From Lentisphaerota bacterium (GTDB taxonomy: Bacteria; Verrucomicrobiota; Kiritimatiellia; UBA8416; JAIOPI01), in NCBI GenBank assembly GCA_021413965.1, contig JAIOPI010000021.1, forward strand, positions 346,671 through 410,670: DNA of 64,000 bases, written 5' to 3'. The notes beneath the pieces are model-generated. The model was not told the origin of the DNA and made no database searches. It was given only the letters and a program-made list of their open reading frames with translations. How positions within the stretch are numbered: the stretch's first letter is position 1; each line of letters begins with the position of its first letter. Shown piece by piece: positions 1 through 8,440 of this stretch. Both the position numbers and the translations under genes were made by a program.

Positions 1-1960
1 GGCACGTGATGACGCTCTCGTTGCCGATGCATGCGACAGTGATTCTGACCTTGCCCGGCACGGCCGGTCTCCCTTGGCGGCCGTAGCCGTCGGGCTTCTG
101 CCACACGACGCGGGCGCCCTGGCTGCCGTAGCTCGCCTCCCTCCTCCGGCTCACGATGCCGCCGCTGACGACGGCTGCATGGTAGGGCCGGCACAGGATG
201 AGCCATTCGGTCCGGCCGGGTCCCGATTCGCACTGCGCCCTCGCGCCGACGGCTGTGCTGATGGGCATCCGCACCACGTGCGTGGCGCGGTGCGGCGCGA
301 TCATGGCCCCGAGCTCGCTGATCGACACCCCGCCGGAGGGGTCGTGCGCCCACGCCCAGTAGGGTGCGGCCGAGTCCAGCCTCTTGATCAGGATGTCCAG
401 CGCGTCGCGGGAATCTCGGATGTACTTCGGCGATACCACGCGCCCGGCCATCACCGACTCGCACAGCGGGTGCACGAAGAGGCCCCGCCTTTCCTCGGGG
501 TGCGGTGGGTCTATGTAGACGAGGTCGTAGCTGTTCGCCTCCAGGTGGGCCGCGGCCGGGTCGCTCGTCGAGCGGCATCCGGATGCCCCCTCGACGATGC
601 ACGAGTTTGCCTCGTGCAGCGACAGCCTGAGATCCTCGGGCAGGTCGAACTCCAGTCTGTCCGGCGCATGCTGGTTCCCGTTGGCGACGGGCAGCCGCTC
701 GTTGAGCACGACTGCGAGTAGGGCGGTGGCGAAGCGCCTCTTCGGCGGGTCAAGGCGTTCCAGGTTGGCGAGGTAGCGTTGCACGACTCGGGTGTGCTCG
801 AGGGTGATCTGCTCGATCTCGCCGGCGTGGCTGAAATGGAAGTGCCGTTCGACAAAGTCGGGCACGGACGCGCCGACCGGCGCCGGCCCCAGCAGCAGGG
901 CGAGGTCGCGCTCGGTCAGCGGCGGGTGCCTGGGGTCGTTCGACTCGACGACCCACCTGCACCACTCCGCCGGCATCCGCCGCACGTCGTTGGCGGTCAC
1001 GGCGAGGCCCTGCTGCTTCAGGCCATGACCAACGTGGCCGCGCCCTGCGAACAGGTCGCATGCCGTGGCGATTCGCTCGCGGGGCAGCGCGTCGAAGATG
1101 TTGGCGAGCGTCCACTCGACCAAGGCCCGCTTCGACCCTGTGTGGGACGCATGGTCCATGCCGCGCACTGGGCGGATGTTCACGACCGCCGGCTGGCGGG
1201 CCACCACGGCGTTTGCACCCTCGGTGCCGAGTCCGTCCATAACGGCCGCAAGCTCGCGCAAAAGCTCGGCCGCCGTCCGGTATCGGTCTCCCGCGATAAC
1301 GGCCTCGGCTGCCCCGCATTGCCGCACGCGACGAAGCAGGCCCAGGGCATCGTTCAGCGTCCGGCTGGCGATCCGGTTCAGCTCCTTGGCCGCATTGTAT
1401 GCGGGTCCGCGTCGGTTCGCCGGCTTGGCTGCCTGGGCGGCCTGCTTCTGGAGCCGTCTGAGCGACCACGCCGTCTCGTCCTTCACCGCGGCGCCGAGTA
1501 GCTTGGCGCGCTGCGCGGTCGTGAGCCTCCCCTCCGACACCAGCCTCTGCAGCGTCCAGTAGTGGCTGGGCGACAGCCTGCTGTCGTACGTGCACGATTG
1601 GAGCGCTAGGAACAGGTAGATGCGGTTCCAGACCGTTCCCGAATCGCAGTTCACCCTGCGCGCAAACCTGGCGATCAGGGCCCTGCCGTAGCGCTCGCGC
1701 CAGTCGTTCTTCGCGCCGCCGGACTTGCGCCTGTGCAGCCCTTCCTCCTGGTCCGCATACTCCTGCGTCTGCTCCCACGCGATGCGGCCCTGCTCGCACA
1801 TCGCCGCCACGCTCGCGCCCTCGTGCTGCCGCCAACGCTCGACCGAGGCGTCCAGCCGCCGATCCTGCAACTCCCTGATCTGGCTGGCGTCCGGGTGCAG
1901 GCGGCGGCGCCTCGGTGGCCGCTGGTGCCCGCTCGGCTTGTCTTTCGGCTTTCCGTTCAC
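1..1960 (-). CDS. D12-class N6-adenine DNA methyltransferase with long N-terminal region, partial (3' end outside window)
   Basis: Translation of the minus strand from 1960 is open to the window edge, about 653 residues. Residues 1-270 are a charged, mostly helical region of unknown role. A D12-type core follows: GSKRALVEW near 275, the SAM-binding motif DLFAGRG at 302-308, an ND after it (AVTANDVRR), and the catalytic DPPH tetrapeptide at 484-487 inside YDLVYIDPPHPEERRG. The order SAM motif then DPPY-type motif fits the alpha/D12 group, which methylates the N6 of adenine. The GTG start at 1960 has an AGAGAGAC stretch upstream; an ATG at 1800 is an alternative. It lies 36 bases after the PAPS-reductase-like gene and is probably co-transcribed. 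A 434-residue ORF in another frame over 750-2054 is a shadow, rich in Arg and Gly without motifs. No restriction enzyme is visible beside it. Confidence 0.8.
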   Translation of the reverse strand, partial: MNGKPKDKPSGHQRPPRRRRLHPDASQIRELQDRRLDASVERWRQHEGASVAAMCEQGRIAWEQTQEYADQEEGLHRRKSGGAKNDWRERYGRALIARFARRVNCDSGTVWNRIYLFLALQSCTYDSRLSPSHYWTLQRLVSEGRLTTAQRAKLLGAAVKDETAWSLRRLQKQAAQAAKPANRRGPAYNAAKELNRIASRTLNDALGLLRRVRQCGAAEAVIAGDRYRTAAELLRELAAVMDGLGTEGANAVVARQPAVVNIRPVRGMDHASHTGSKRALVEWTLANIFDALPRERIATACDLFAGRGHVGHGLKQQGLAVTANDVRRMPAEWCRWVVESNDPRHPPLTERDLALLLGPAPVGASVPDFVERHFHFSHAGEIEQITLEHTRVVQRYLANLERLDPPKRRFATALLAVVLNERLPVANGNQHAPDRLEFDLPEDLRLSLHEANSCIVEGASGCRSTSDPAAAHLEANSYDLVYIDPPHPEERRGLFVHPLCESVMAGRVVSPKYIRDSRDALDILIKRLDSAAPYWAWAHDPSGGVSISELGAMIAPHRATHVVRMPISTAVGARAQCESGPGRTEWLILCRPYHAAVVSGGIVSRRREASYGSQGARVVWQKPDGYGRQGRPAVPGKVRITVACIGNESVITC

Positions 1961-1996
1961 GTCGTCTCTCTTCTTCGATGTCGGTCTCGATGGCCG

Positions 1997-2827
1997 TCAG
2001 AACTGGCCCATCGTGCATTCGTCCGCTGCGCCGTCGTCCGCCTGCATCCACCACTGCCAGTATTCTTTAGCCGAGCCGAATTTCGCCGCGTAGTAGAAGT
2101 CGCCGTTGCGGTTCCTCGCCCCGCGATGGCTCTCCCAGTACGCGTCGGCGGCTCGCCTCCACAGTCGCTCGTAGTTCGGCCAGCGTCTGAACTCCGTCCG
2201 GCGGCTGTCGCCCCCCATGGGGCAGCCGATGCAGCCCAGCCGCTTGAACCCGTCGTCGTACAAGCTGCAGTACGGCAGGCCCTCGGCGCGGATGAAGTCC
2301 CACACGTCGTCGTCGGTCCAGTACAGGATCGGGCACACGCTCCAGTCACCGCGTCTGTCGGATGTTAAAATCTTCCATGCGTGCTTCCGCCGCGAGCTCT
2401 CCGCCGCACGGATGCCGAGGATCTTCACCTTGCCGCGGCCGCCCCCTTCCTTATAGAGGGCGCAGCACCAGCGCAGCCGCCTCACCGGCAGGCCCTTCTC
2501 GGCGGCCATGGAGAAGAACGGCCTCGCAGGACGGTTCCACTGCGCGTCAGGATGATGCTGCTTGATGAACTGGACCAGTTCGGGCGGGTCGATGGTGGTG
2601 ACGTTGTAGCGCGCCCGGTATCTGACCCCGGCCATGTCCGCGAGCCTCTTGATCACGACGGAGTCCTTGCCGCCGCTGAACGCAAGGTGGTAGCCGCCCT
2701 GCGGGTCGTGCCGCGTCGCCAGTGACTCGTACTCCTTGAGCGTATCCACGGCCTTGGCCACCTTCGAGGGCAAGGGGAGACTGTATGCGTATTCGCAGTG
2801 TCGGTCGTTGTCGAACATGTCAGTCAT
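1997..2827 (-). CDS. Phosphoadenosine phosphosulfate reductase family PP-loop protein
   Basis: The 276-residue protein has the ATP-pyrophosphatase PP-loop SGGKDS at 51-56, LGIRAAES at 137-144, and a Cys set C121-C122 with C199/C202 (WCC and CIGCP). The CC plus CxxC set resembles the 4Fe-4S ligands of APS reductases and related sulfur-transfer proteins. The catalytic ECGLH tail of true reductases is absent, although the protein ends in DECTMGQF. Phage and mobile-element members of this family commonly sit beside ParB-like and methyltransferase genes, as here. The ATG at 2827 is chosen for the GAGGTG sequence 9 bases upstream; a TTG at 2869 is also in frame. It probably activates a substrate by adenylation for sulfur or other transfer, but the substrate is unknown. 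Confidence 0.8.
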   Translation of the reverse strand: MTDMFDNDRHCEYAYSLPLPSKVAKAVDTLKEYESLATRHDPQGGYHLAFSGGKDSVVIKRLADMAGVRYRARYNVTTIDPPELVQFIKQHHPDAQWNRPARPFFSMAAEKGLPVRRLRWCCALYKEGGGRGKVKILGIRAAESSRRKHAWKILTSDRRGDWSVCPILYWTDDDVWDFIRAEGLPYCSLYDDGFKRLGCIGCPMGGDSRRTEFRRWPNYERLWRRAADAYWESHRGARNRNGDFYYAAKFGSAKEYWQWWMQADDGAADECTMGQF

Positions 2828-3064
2828 AGCGATGTTCACCTCGCCGCCCTTGTGAACCAAGAACACCAACAGCTTAACATATGCGCGTATAGTTGCAAGT
2901 TGTTTACGGCCAACGCCTTAGGTGTATCATTCCTTGTGCTGCATGTCAAGGCCGGGCAACCCGCGACGGCGGTCTGGTCGAGAAGCTCGGCGGCGCCGGC
3001 CCGTTTCACCACGGCAGCCATCGAGTGGATAACTGCCGCGTCCCAACATGCCAGAGGCCTCGAT

Positions 3065-5257
3065 CTACTTGGAGACCACCACCTCGACCTGGCCGAACGG
3101 CACTCCAACCCCCGAAGCTTCACCCGTCTCCGCAGATCCCCCCGTCACGGTCGCTACGACGGAGGAAGCATCGGCCGTGGTCGGATCCGCGGCCCCGTTC
3201 CCCCGGCTGACGGCCGTCCGACTTGCGGTCTTCCATGCGTCCAACGCCTCGATGCGCCTCTGGTGCCTCTCGATCTCCCGCTGGTAGACGTCTTGGTGCG
3301 GCTCGGTCTTCTTCCTCTCAATTTCCTCCCGTGCCTCGGCGATCAGCGCATCCATCGATGCCCGGTTCAGGCGGCGGCTGTCGACCTCGATCCACCACTC
3401 CTGCGGGTCGATGGCGGCGACGACCACGTCGACCCCCGTCAGCAGGTCCTCCGCCCTTCGGCAGTCGACGCAGGCCGGCAGCGACGGCGCCTGCGCCAAG
3501 GCGAGGCAGACCCGCATCCTTGCCAGAGGGCGAGGGCTTAGATAGTGAGCGCCACCCTCCGATTGGACGATGGTCATCGCACCCTCGCCGGCGACATGGC
3601 TTTCGAACGTCCTGCCCAGCGCCTCAGCCTGCGGCACCGTGATGCGGGGGCCCTTCGCCTTGTATCCGAAGAAGTCGAATTCCACCCGGCAGAGGTCCTC
3701 GGACTCATTCTGCTCCCCTGACCGGGTTGCGCATGCTCCATCCGAGCCCGTAGTCACGGACGGCCCAGTGCATCCGGATTCCGTCGTGGCGGCCGCCAGG
3801 CGCTTCGCTTGGGGAATGGAGAGTTCGCCCTCATGGATCTTGCGGAACGTCTCGGGGTCTCGCTCCATGAACGACCCGGCGTCGCTGACGTAGTGGCCGT
3901 TTGTATCGAGCATCCGTGCGGCGATGTCCCGTGCGGCCCCCCTTTCCGAGCGGTCAGGGTCTGGAATTATTTCCATACCCTCGGCTGCCCTGCCGTGGCT
4001 ACGCCGGCCGCCGGCCCGCATGCGGTCCTTGGCCTCCTGCGACAGCATGGGCTTCATCAGCGCGGCCACAGCCGCCCTCTGGCTGGGCGTCAGATGCCGC
4101 CGGGAGTAGTTCAGGCTCCAGATCAGCTTCACGAGCGACCCTTCCCCGTCCCATTCCCTTAGGACAGGCGTGACGCCGACCTTGAGACACGCCCTGTAGC
4201 GGCGGCGGCCGTCGACGATCATGCCCTCGTGAACCCAGATGGCCTCCTTCAGGCCGTTATCCCGGATGTCCTCCTCCAGTTCCTTGTTCTCGTGCTCCCC
4301 GGTCAACGGGAACATGTGCGTGTACGGGTGCGCCTTCAGTTCTACGGTGCGTGCCATGGTCTTCTCCTCCTCTGTTGTTGCCTCGTGCTGCGCGCCGCCC
4401 GGCGCGCTGTCGATCCCGATTATACCGTCAGGCCCGTCAAGCTGAACCATCGGCACCCCGGCCTCCGGAATCTCTCCGGGACTGCCGGCGAACATCTGCC
4501 TCACGACGGACCAGCCTGCGAGGTCGCGGTCGATGCATAGCCTGCAGCTCTCGCAACGCACGGGGATCGTCCGGCCCTTCCGCAACACGGGTCTTCCGTG
4601 GCGCATCTCTATGTAGAGGCCGCTTTCGTAGGGGCATGTCAGGCAGCCGCCGACTGTCTCCCGTGGGCCGCTCTTCGGCATGCGCAGGTTGCGGAAGCAG
4701 ACATCCGCGGGGCACCGCGGCACGTCGGCGTCATCCTCGGCGAACCACGTCACCAATCCGCTGCCGATGCGTTGTGGCGTCGCTGTCTCACAGTTGTCCC
4801 TGTCGACCGAGATGTTGACGCGCACGTTCGGCCACTCGGCCATGGCCTCGAGCACTCGTCGATAGGCCGGCTCGACCCAGGCGCGAGTGTACAGGTAGTA
4901 GTTGACGCCATTGATGCCGTCCGTGGCCCTGATGATCTCGGCCCACTTGCCAAGGTACTGAAGCGAATCGAAGTCTCCGCGCTCGTGAACGCAGATGGAG
5001 ACGGTCTCGCCGCGGCGGCGGTCCGCCGCCCGCTCGATCTCCCGGACCATCGCGGGCACGAACTCATCGCTGCGCGTGAGCGCATGGTGCTCCCTATATC
5101 GCCGCCAATGCAGCGGGAACTGCCCCGACCTTGCGTAGCACCATCGCTGGCAGAGCGGAGTTGCGAACGGACAGGCGTCCCTGTCGTGGGCGATCGCCCA
5201 CGCATAGACCGTCGGGCCCTTCTTGGTTATCGAGTTGGACAATAGTGTTTCCTTCAC
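3065..5257 (-). CDS. Gp88-like Cys-rich domain fused to ParB-like nuclease domain
   Basis: A protein of about 730 residues with two parts. Residues 1-290 contain C29, C36 and WCYARSGQF (C40) and then many further Cys pairs (CFRN, GGCLTCP, RCESCRLC). They resemble the phage Gene-product-88 type domain, probably metal-binding. From about residue 301 (ATG at 4357) a ParB/Srx-like domain follows: hydrophobic sheet, then KELEEDIRDNGLKEAIWV and VDGRRRYRACLKVG near 349, then a helix-turn-helix-like part. The tail is variable. The internal ATG at 4357 has AGGAGAAGACC directly upstream, a strong ribosome site, so the ParB-like part may also be made alone. The outer start is uncertain: GTG at 5257 has AGGGGG upstream, GTG at 5281 is also open. 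ParB-like proteins on phages may bind or nick DNA; function not proven. Confidence 0.7.
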   Translation of the reverse strand: MKETLLSNSITKKGPTVYAWAIAHDRDACPFATPLCQRWCYARSGQFPLHWRRYREHHALTRSDEFVPAMVREIERAADRRRGETVSICVHERGDFDSLQYLGKWAEIIRATDGINGVNYYLYTRAWVEPAYRRVLEAMAEWPNVRVNISVDRDNCETATPQRIGSGLVTWFAEDDADVPRCPADVCFRNLRMPKSGPRETVGGCLTCPYESGLYIEMRHGRPVLRKGRTIPVRCESCRLCIDRDLAGWSVVRQMFAGSPGEIPEAGVPMVQLDGPDGIIGIDSAPGGAQHEATTEEEKTMARTVELKAHPYTHMFPLTGEHENKELEEDIRDNGLKEAIWVHEGMIVDGRRRYRACLKVGVTPVLREWDGEGSLVKLIWSLNYSRRHLTPSQRAAVAALMKPMLSQEAKDRMRAGGRRSHGRAAEGMEIIPDPDRSERGAARDIAARMLDTNGHYVSDAGSFMERDPETFRKIHEGELSIPQAKRLAAATTESGCTGPSVTTGSDGACATRSGEQNESEDLCRVEFDFFGYKAKGPRITVPQAEALGRTFESHVAGEGAMTIVQSEGGAHYLSPRPLARMRVCLALAQAPSLPACVDCRRAEDLLTGVDVVVAAIDPQEWWIEVDSRRLNRASMDALIAEAREEIERKKTEPHQDVYQREIERHQRRIEALDAWKTASRTAVSRGNGAADPTTADASSVVATVTGGSAETGEASGVGVPFGQVEVVVSK

Positions 5258-5281
5258 CGCGCCCCCTGATCTTGTGTTCAC

Positions 5282-5591
5282 CCCTATTGATACCGGGCGA
5301 ACCGCGGCTGGGGATCGGCGGACGGAATGCGAAGGACTCGGGAGGCATGCAACCGCCCCTATAAGCCCCGCTGCGCATGGTCGGCCCGCGCTTCCGTGTT
5401 TCGGGGCTCCTCGGCGCCAGTCTCACATGTTGCCTTCGGAACGGGGGCGGCTCCATGCGTCGGCGACGGCGTGGCTGCTGCCGGCCGGGGCCGGTGCCAG
5501 CGAAGGAAGGGGGAATCTCTATGAGGCAGTCGGGCGGCCGCGATCAGAGCTGCGGATTCGCGGGGCGGCGGGATCGGGCGTCGTCAAACGT
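5282..5591. other. Gene-free stretch between ParB-like fusion and C5 methyltransferase
   Basis: About 310 bases without a supported gene. The short ORFs here overlap neighbours out of frame and show no family motifs. It probably holds the promoter and leader of the leftward genes and the end of the methyltransferase transcript, but no clear promoter or terminator was found. Confidence 0.5.
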
Positions 5592-6566
5592 TCAGCCGGC
5601 GAACTGCCTTAGCGTGCGCACGAGCTCCCTCAGGATGGCCTCCACCACCGTGACGCAAACGCTGTTCCCGATCTGCCGACGCTGCTCGGTCTCCGGGCCG
5701 CAGAAGACGAACGTGTCAGGGAAGCCCATTATGCGCGCACTCTCGCGGGGCGCCAGCCTCCGGACGCGATCGCCCACCTGATACAACGCCGAACTGGCGC
5801 CGAGTCCTCCGCCACGTGCGGATTGCGTCGCGGCTGGACCGTCCACGGGGTAGACCCTGTAGCCTTGGAACCTCCTCCCGTCCATCCGCCCCACCGCAAC
5901 CAGACCGCGGCCGGATCTGCGGTTGCTCTTCGTCGTGGTTGGCACGAGGACATGCCCACGCACCTCGTGGCGTTCGGCCTCCCGATCAGGAAGCAGCACG
6001 TCCCGCACGCTTGATCGGGTGAACGACGGCCTCGGGAATCTGAACTCGTGGACGGCGTTGAGGAAGCCGACCATGTAAAGCCTGGTACGGACCGTGGGGC
6101 AGCCGTGGTGGTCGGAACGGAGCACTGCACAATGCATATCGTAATTCAGACTCGTGAGGATCGACATGGCAATGCGGTAGTTGAGACCGCCATTTCGCTG
6201 ACGGAATCCGGGCACGTTCTCCAGGAAAACGGCGGGCGGGCGGTGGTGCGACAGGATCCTCACGATCTCTCCGAATAGCCGTCCTCGTTCCCCGTTCAGG
6301 CCGTAGCCGGAGCCCGCAAGGCTGAAGTCTTGGCAGGGAAAACCGGCGCACAGTAGATCGTGAGGAGGGATGTCCGTCACTGGGATGCGCGTAATGTCGC
6401 CAGCCGGCCTCTCGCCGAAGTTGGCCTCATAGGTGTTGCAGGCGTCCTCGTCGATCTCGGACGAGAACACGCATCGCAACCCGGCGCGATTCGCCGCCAG
6501 CCGGATGCCGCCAGCTCCGCAGAATAGATCCACGCATGTGATGTCCGGCGATTGAGACTCCTGCAC
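5592..6566 (-). CDS. dcm: DNA (cytosine-5-)-methyltransferase
   Basis: A 324-residue single-domain C5 methyltransferase. Motif I is DLFCGAGG at 13-20, motif IV with the catalytic cysteine is GFPCQDFS (C78), motif VI is LENVPG near 115-120, a VRTRLYMVGF motif VIII follows, and motif X is QIGNSVCVTV near 308. These place it firmly in the Dcm family, methylating C5 of cytosine in duplex DNA; the target-recognition region lies between VIII and X and its site cannot be read. The GTG start at 6566 has AGGAG a few bases upstream. A TATAAC box and a small hairpin precede it. No cognate endonuclease is adjacent, so it looks like an orphan methylase, common on phages. Confidence 0.92.
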   Translation of the reverse strand: MQESQSPDITCVDLFCGAGGIRLAANRAGLRCVFSSEIDEDACNTYEANFGERPAGDITRIPVTDIPPHDLLCAGFPCQDFSLAGSGYGLNGERGRLFGEIVRILSHHRPPAVFLENVPGFRQRNGGLNYRIAMSILTSLNYDMHCAVLRSDHHGCPTVRTRLYMVGFLNAVHEFRFPRPSFTRSSVRDVLLPDREAERHEVRGHVLVPTTTKSNRRSGRGLVAVGRMDGRRFQGYRVYPVDGPAATQSARGGGLGASSALYQVGDRVRRLAPRESARIMGFPDTFVFCGPETEQRRQIGNSVCVTVVEAILRELVRTLRQFAG

Positions 6567-6579
6567 TCCGCTCCTCCTC

Positions 6580-6612
6580 AGCGCGCTGATTCGCGCTTTG
6601 GGAGGAGTTATA
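6580..6612 (-). promoter_or_regulatory. Putative promoter and hairpin upstream of the C5 methyltransferase
   Basis: On the minus strand a TATAAC box (6612-6607) lies about 40 bases before the GTG start, and an AGCGCG/CGCGCT inverted repeat (6580-6597) sits between it and the start. C5 methylases are often autoregulated through such sites; that role is inferred here. No good -35 box was identified. Confidence 0.35.
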
Positions 6613-7091
6613 CCGACGGGAGGCGATTGCGGTTCGGCCCGGTTGCCGCCATCACATCAGCTTGTCATGCGCCCCCGTCATATGGCCCTTGCAGTGTGAT
6701 AGCCCTACGACGGCCGCAACTCTTGTGTAACAGGGCGCCGGGACGAACCGTGCGACGAAACGGTCCCGGAGTCGGGCTGGTAGCCCCGGGGATCATGGCC
6801 ACAAGGAGTTGATTCGGCCATCTGGTCCGTAGCGACCTCAGCGCACACTGTGCGGAAACTGGACGCCGTCCGTGTTGGTCCGGCCCGCCTCAGCCGCCCG
6901 CTACACTACTGCATCGTGTTCAGACAGCGGCTTGGAGCCACGATGGTTGCCCCCGTGCTTGGCAGTAGTGCCCCTGTTCAGGAAACGCTGCGGACCGATG
7001 GGCTGACGTTCTTGGCCCACGCGAACGTGCGGTCGCATCGATAGCCGGATGATCCTTCTTTCCTGCGAGGCGCGTCTGTTCCGGCCATCCC
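6613..7091. other. Gene-free stretch
   Basis: Roughly 480 bases between the leftward methyltransferase and the rightward small genes. Small ORFs on both strands (for example 6850-7044 plus, 6901-7113 minus) have no recognisable motif or ribosome site. It is the divergent region between two transcription units. Confidence 0.5.
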
Positions 7092-7118
7092 GGAATATAA
7101 TCATCCCATGCACTCAAG
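7092..7118 (+). repeat. Direct repeat copy 1 with TATAAT box next to an ATG
   Basis: This segment and 7407-7433 are nearly identical, with a few transitions. Each contains a perfect TATAAT and, six bases after it, an ATG followed by His-Ser codons. The spacing would put the transcript start at or near the ATG, as in leaderless messages. No ribosome-binding sequence lies between box and ATG. Confidence 0.55.
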
Positions 7119-7536
7119 AACCACGAGCCCACGAGGATGGCCATGCCGCCACGGCAAGCCCTGCCTTCGCCTCAACTTCTGCCCGTACGGCCCGCTCGTG
7201 GAGATGTTACCACTGGCGGAGGCGGGCGCCCCGCAGAGGTGCTGGGCTTCCAGGCGAATGGGCCCGGCAGACTGTGAGACAGCGACAATGCACCGTCGCG
7301 GACAGAGTCGGGACTGGGCCCAGCCCCACTGCTGCGTCGCCACGCGGGGTTGTCGCGGCGTGCTCGTCTGCTTCGTGTCGCTTGCTGAGCCGCAGTTTCA
7401 CTCGAAGGAATATAATCACCCCATGCATTCGAAGCAGACCAGTCGGCAACTGGCAAGTGGACGAACCGAGGACGACCAGAACGCGGGCGAAGCCCTGGCC
7501 TGTAAGAGTGAGAAAAAGGTGGGAGATCGCAAATGA
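7108..7536 (+). CDS. Small Cys-rich protein, paralogue of the 8171 gene (possibly degenerate)
   Basis: The 142-residue ORF contains PCLRLNFCPYGPLVEMLPLA followed by a P-x-RC, closely matching PCLKLGHCPYGILVESFPLA and P-x-RC in the 8171 protein, so this part is very likely coding and probably binds metal. After the RC the similarity fades; the middle is Arg/Cys-rich without pattern and may be non-coding or frameshifted. A second in-frame ATG at 7423 inside the second repeat copy could start a separate 37-residue peptide. The stop overlaps the ATG of the next gene (ATGA). The ATG at 7108 follows a TATAAT box with no ribosome site. Function unknown. Confidence 0.45.
   Translation: MHSRTTSPRGWPCRHGKPCLRLNFCPYGPLVEMLPLAEAGAPQRCWASRRMGPADCETATMHRRGQSRDWAQPHCCVATRGCRGVLVCFVSLAEPQFHSKEYNHPMHSKQTSRQLASGRTEDDQNAGEALACKSEKKVGDRK
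7407..7433 (+). repeat. Direct repeat copy 2 with TATAAT box next to an ATG
   Basis: Second copy of the 7092-7118 segment, 315 bases away and in the same reading frame. Its ATG (7423) begins with Met-His-Ser-Lys-Gln-Thr, against Met-His-Ser-Arg-Thr-Thr in copy 1. It may be the promoter of the operon 7533-10,735. Confidence 0.55.
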
Positions 7537-8174
7537 GCCATGATGTACACGTAGCCAACACCGACGACCTGGCCCTGCGGCGCGCTGCGGCCGCCGTCAA
7601 TGCGGACGTCGCGGTCCGCGATCTGCGCCACGCCGCCGACATCGAGGCGTCCGAGGACCTGTACGAGCACGGCTGCCGGTGCGAGCGCTGCGATCTCCTG
7701 TGCTCCATCCTGGACGACAGCGGTGCTGGCGCCAGGGTCCAGTGGTGGGCATCCCGGACCACAGCGTGCCACGACGCTGACGAGGACTGGTCGGACTGCC
7801 GCAGAACGGACACCGTGGCTGTCATCATGCGCCGCATCTGCGTGCTGATGCGGACGTGGAAGACGCCGGCGGGAGTGATGCTGTGTGTTAGATACGACGA
7901 CCGATTCGTCTTCGCCGACGCGACCGTGATCGGCTCCGGCGACGGTGAGGCAGGCAGTTGGATTGATGCCATCGGGGCCGCACATGTCGTGCACGTGTCA
8001 GGCCCAGCCCCCATCGAATCTCGAGCCTGTCGGGACGCCCACGACTATGACGACTGGCTCCATTCCCATGCGGCTGAGATCGAGGCGTCAGAGTTGGCGG
8101 CGGACCGCGAGACGGAAGCGGCACGTGGCGAGATGACGAACCAAACGCGGCCAGCGGGTGATGCGAGCCGATGA
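7533..8174 (+). CDS. Hypothetical protein
   Basis: A 213-residue acidic protein rich in Ala and Asp, with a paired-Cys motif HGCRCERCDLLC near residues 47-58. The start ATG is preceded by GGTGGGAG and overlaps the stop of the preceding ORF; its end overlaps the next ATG (8171) in an ATGA. The tight coupling and normal codon use argue for a real gene. No known family recognised; a small metal-binding site from the Cys cluster is possible. Confidence 0.6.
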   Translation: MSHDVHVANTDDLALRRAAAAVNADVAVRDLRHAADIEASEDLYEHGCRCERCDLLCSILDDSGAGARVQWWASRTTACHDADEDWSDCRRTDTVAVIMRRICVLMRTWKTPAGVMLCVRYDDRFVFADATVIGSGDGEAGSWIDAIGAAHVVHVSGPAPIESRACRDAHDYDDWLHSHAAEIEASELAADRETEAARGEMTNQTRPAGDASR

Positions 8175-8440
8175 CCAACGGGCATGACAAGGAGTCGGGC
8201 GTCGGCACCGCTGTCGACGCAGTGGCACGCACTGAATGCGGGCGCACCACGCCTTGCCTCAAACTCGGCCACTGCCCGTACGGCATCCTGGTCGAATCAT
8301 TCCCGCTGGCGCCACAGGGTGACCCGCGGCGGTGCAAGGTCTGGGGCCACGAGTGTCCGGCTTTCGAGGTCGCGGAAGAGTTCGCGGACGACGCGGGGGC
8401 AGAGCCGGCGGACGCACTGAATGTGAAACAAGGACGATGA
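8171..8440 (+). CDS. Small Cys-rich, zinc-finger-like phage protein
   Basis: An 89-residue protein with CLKLGHCPYGILVESFPLA, RRCKVWGHECPAF and then VAEEF. The four cysteines C-x(5)-C...C-x(5)-C are spaced like a small zinc ribbon. The same motif occurs in the ORF at 7108. It overlaps the genes on both sides by four bases, so it is translated with them. I recall similar CPHG/CPYG small proteins from phage and prophage regions; exact role unknown. Confidence 0.65.
   Translation: MTNGHDKESGVGTAVDAVARTECGRTTPCLKLGHCPYGILVESFPLAPQGDPRRCKVWGHECPAFEVAEEFADDAGAEPADALNVKQGR

Noticed and set aside
750..2054. 434-residue ORF on the minus strand
   Set aside because: It is Arg/Gly/Pro-rich and without motifs; another minus frame over the same bases encodes the complete D12 methyltransferase motifs.
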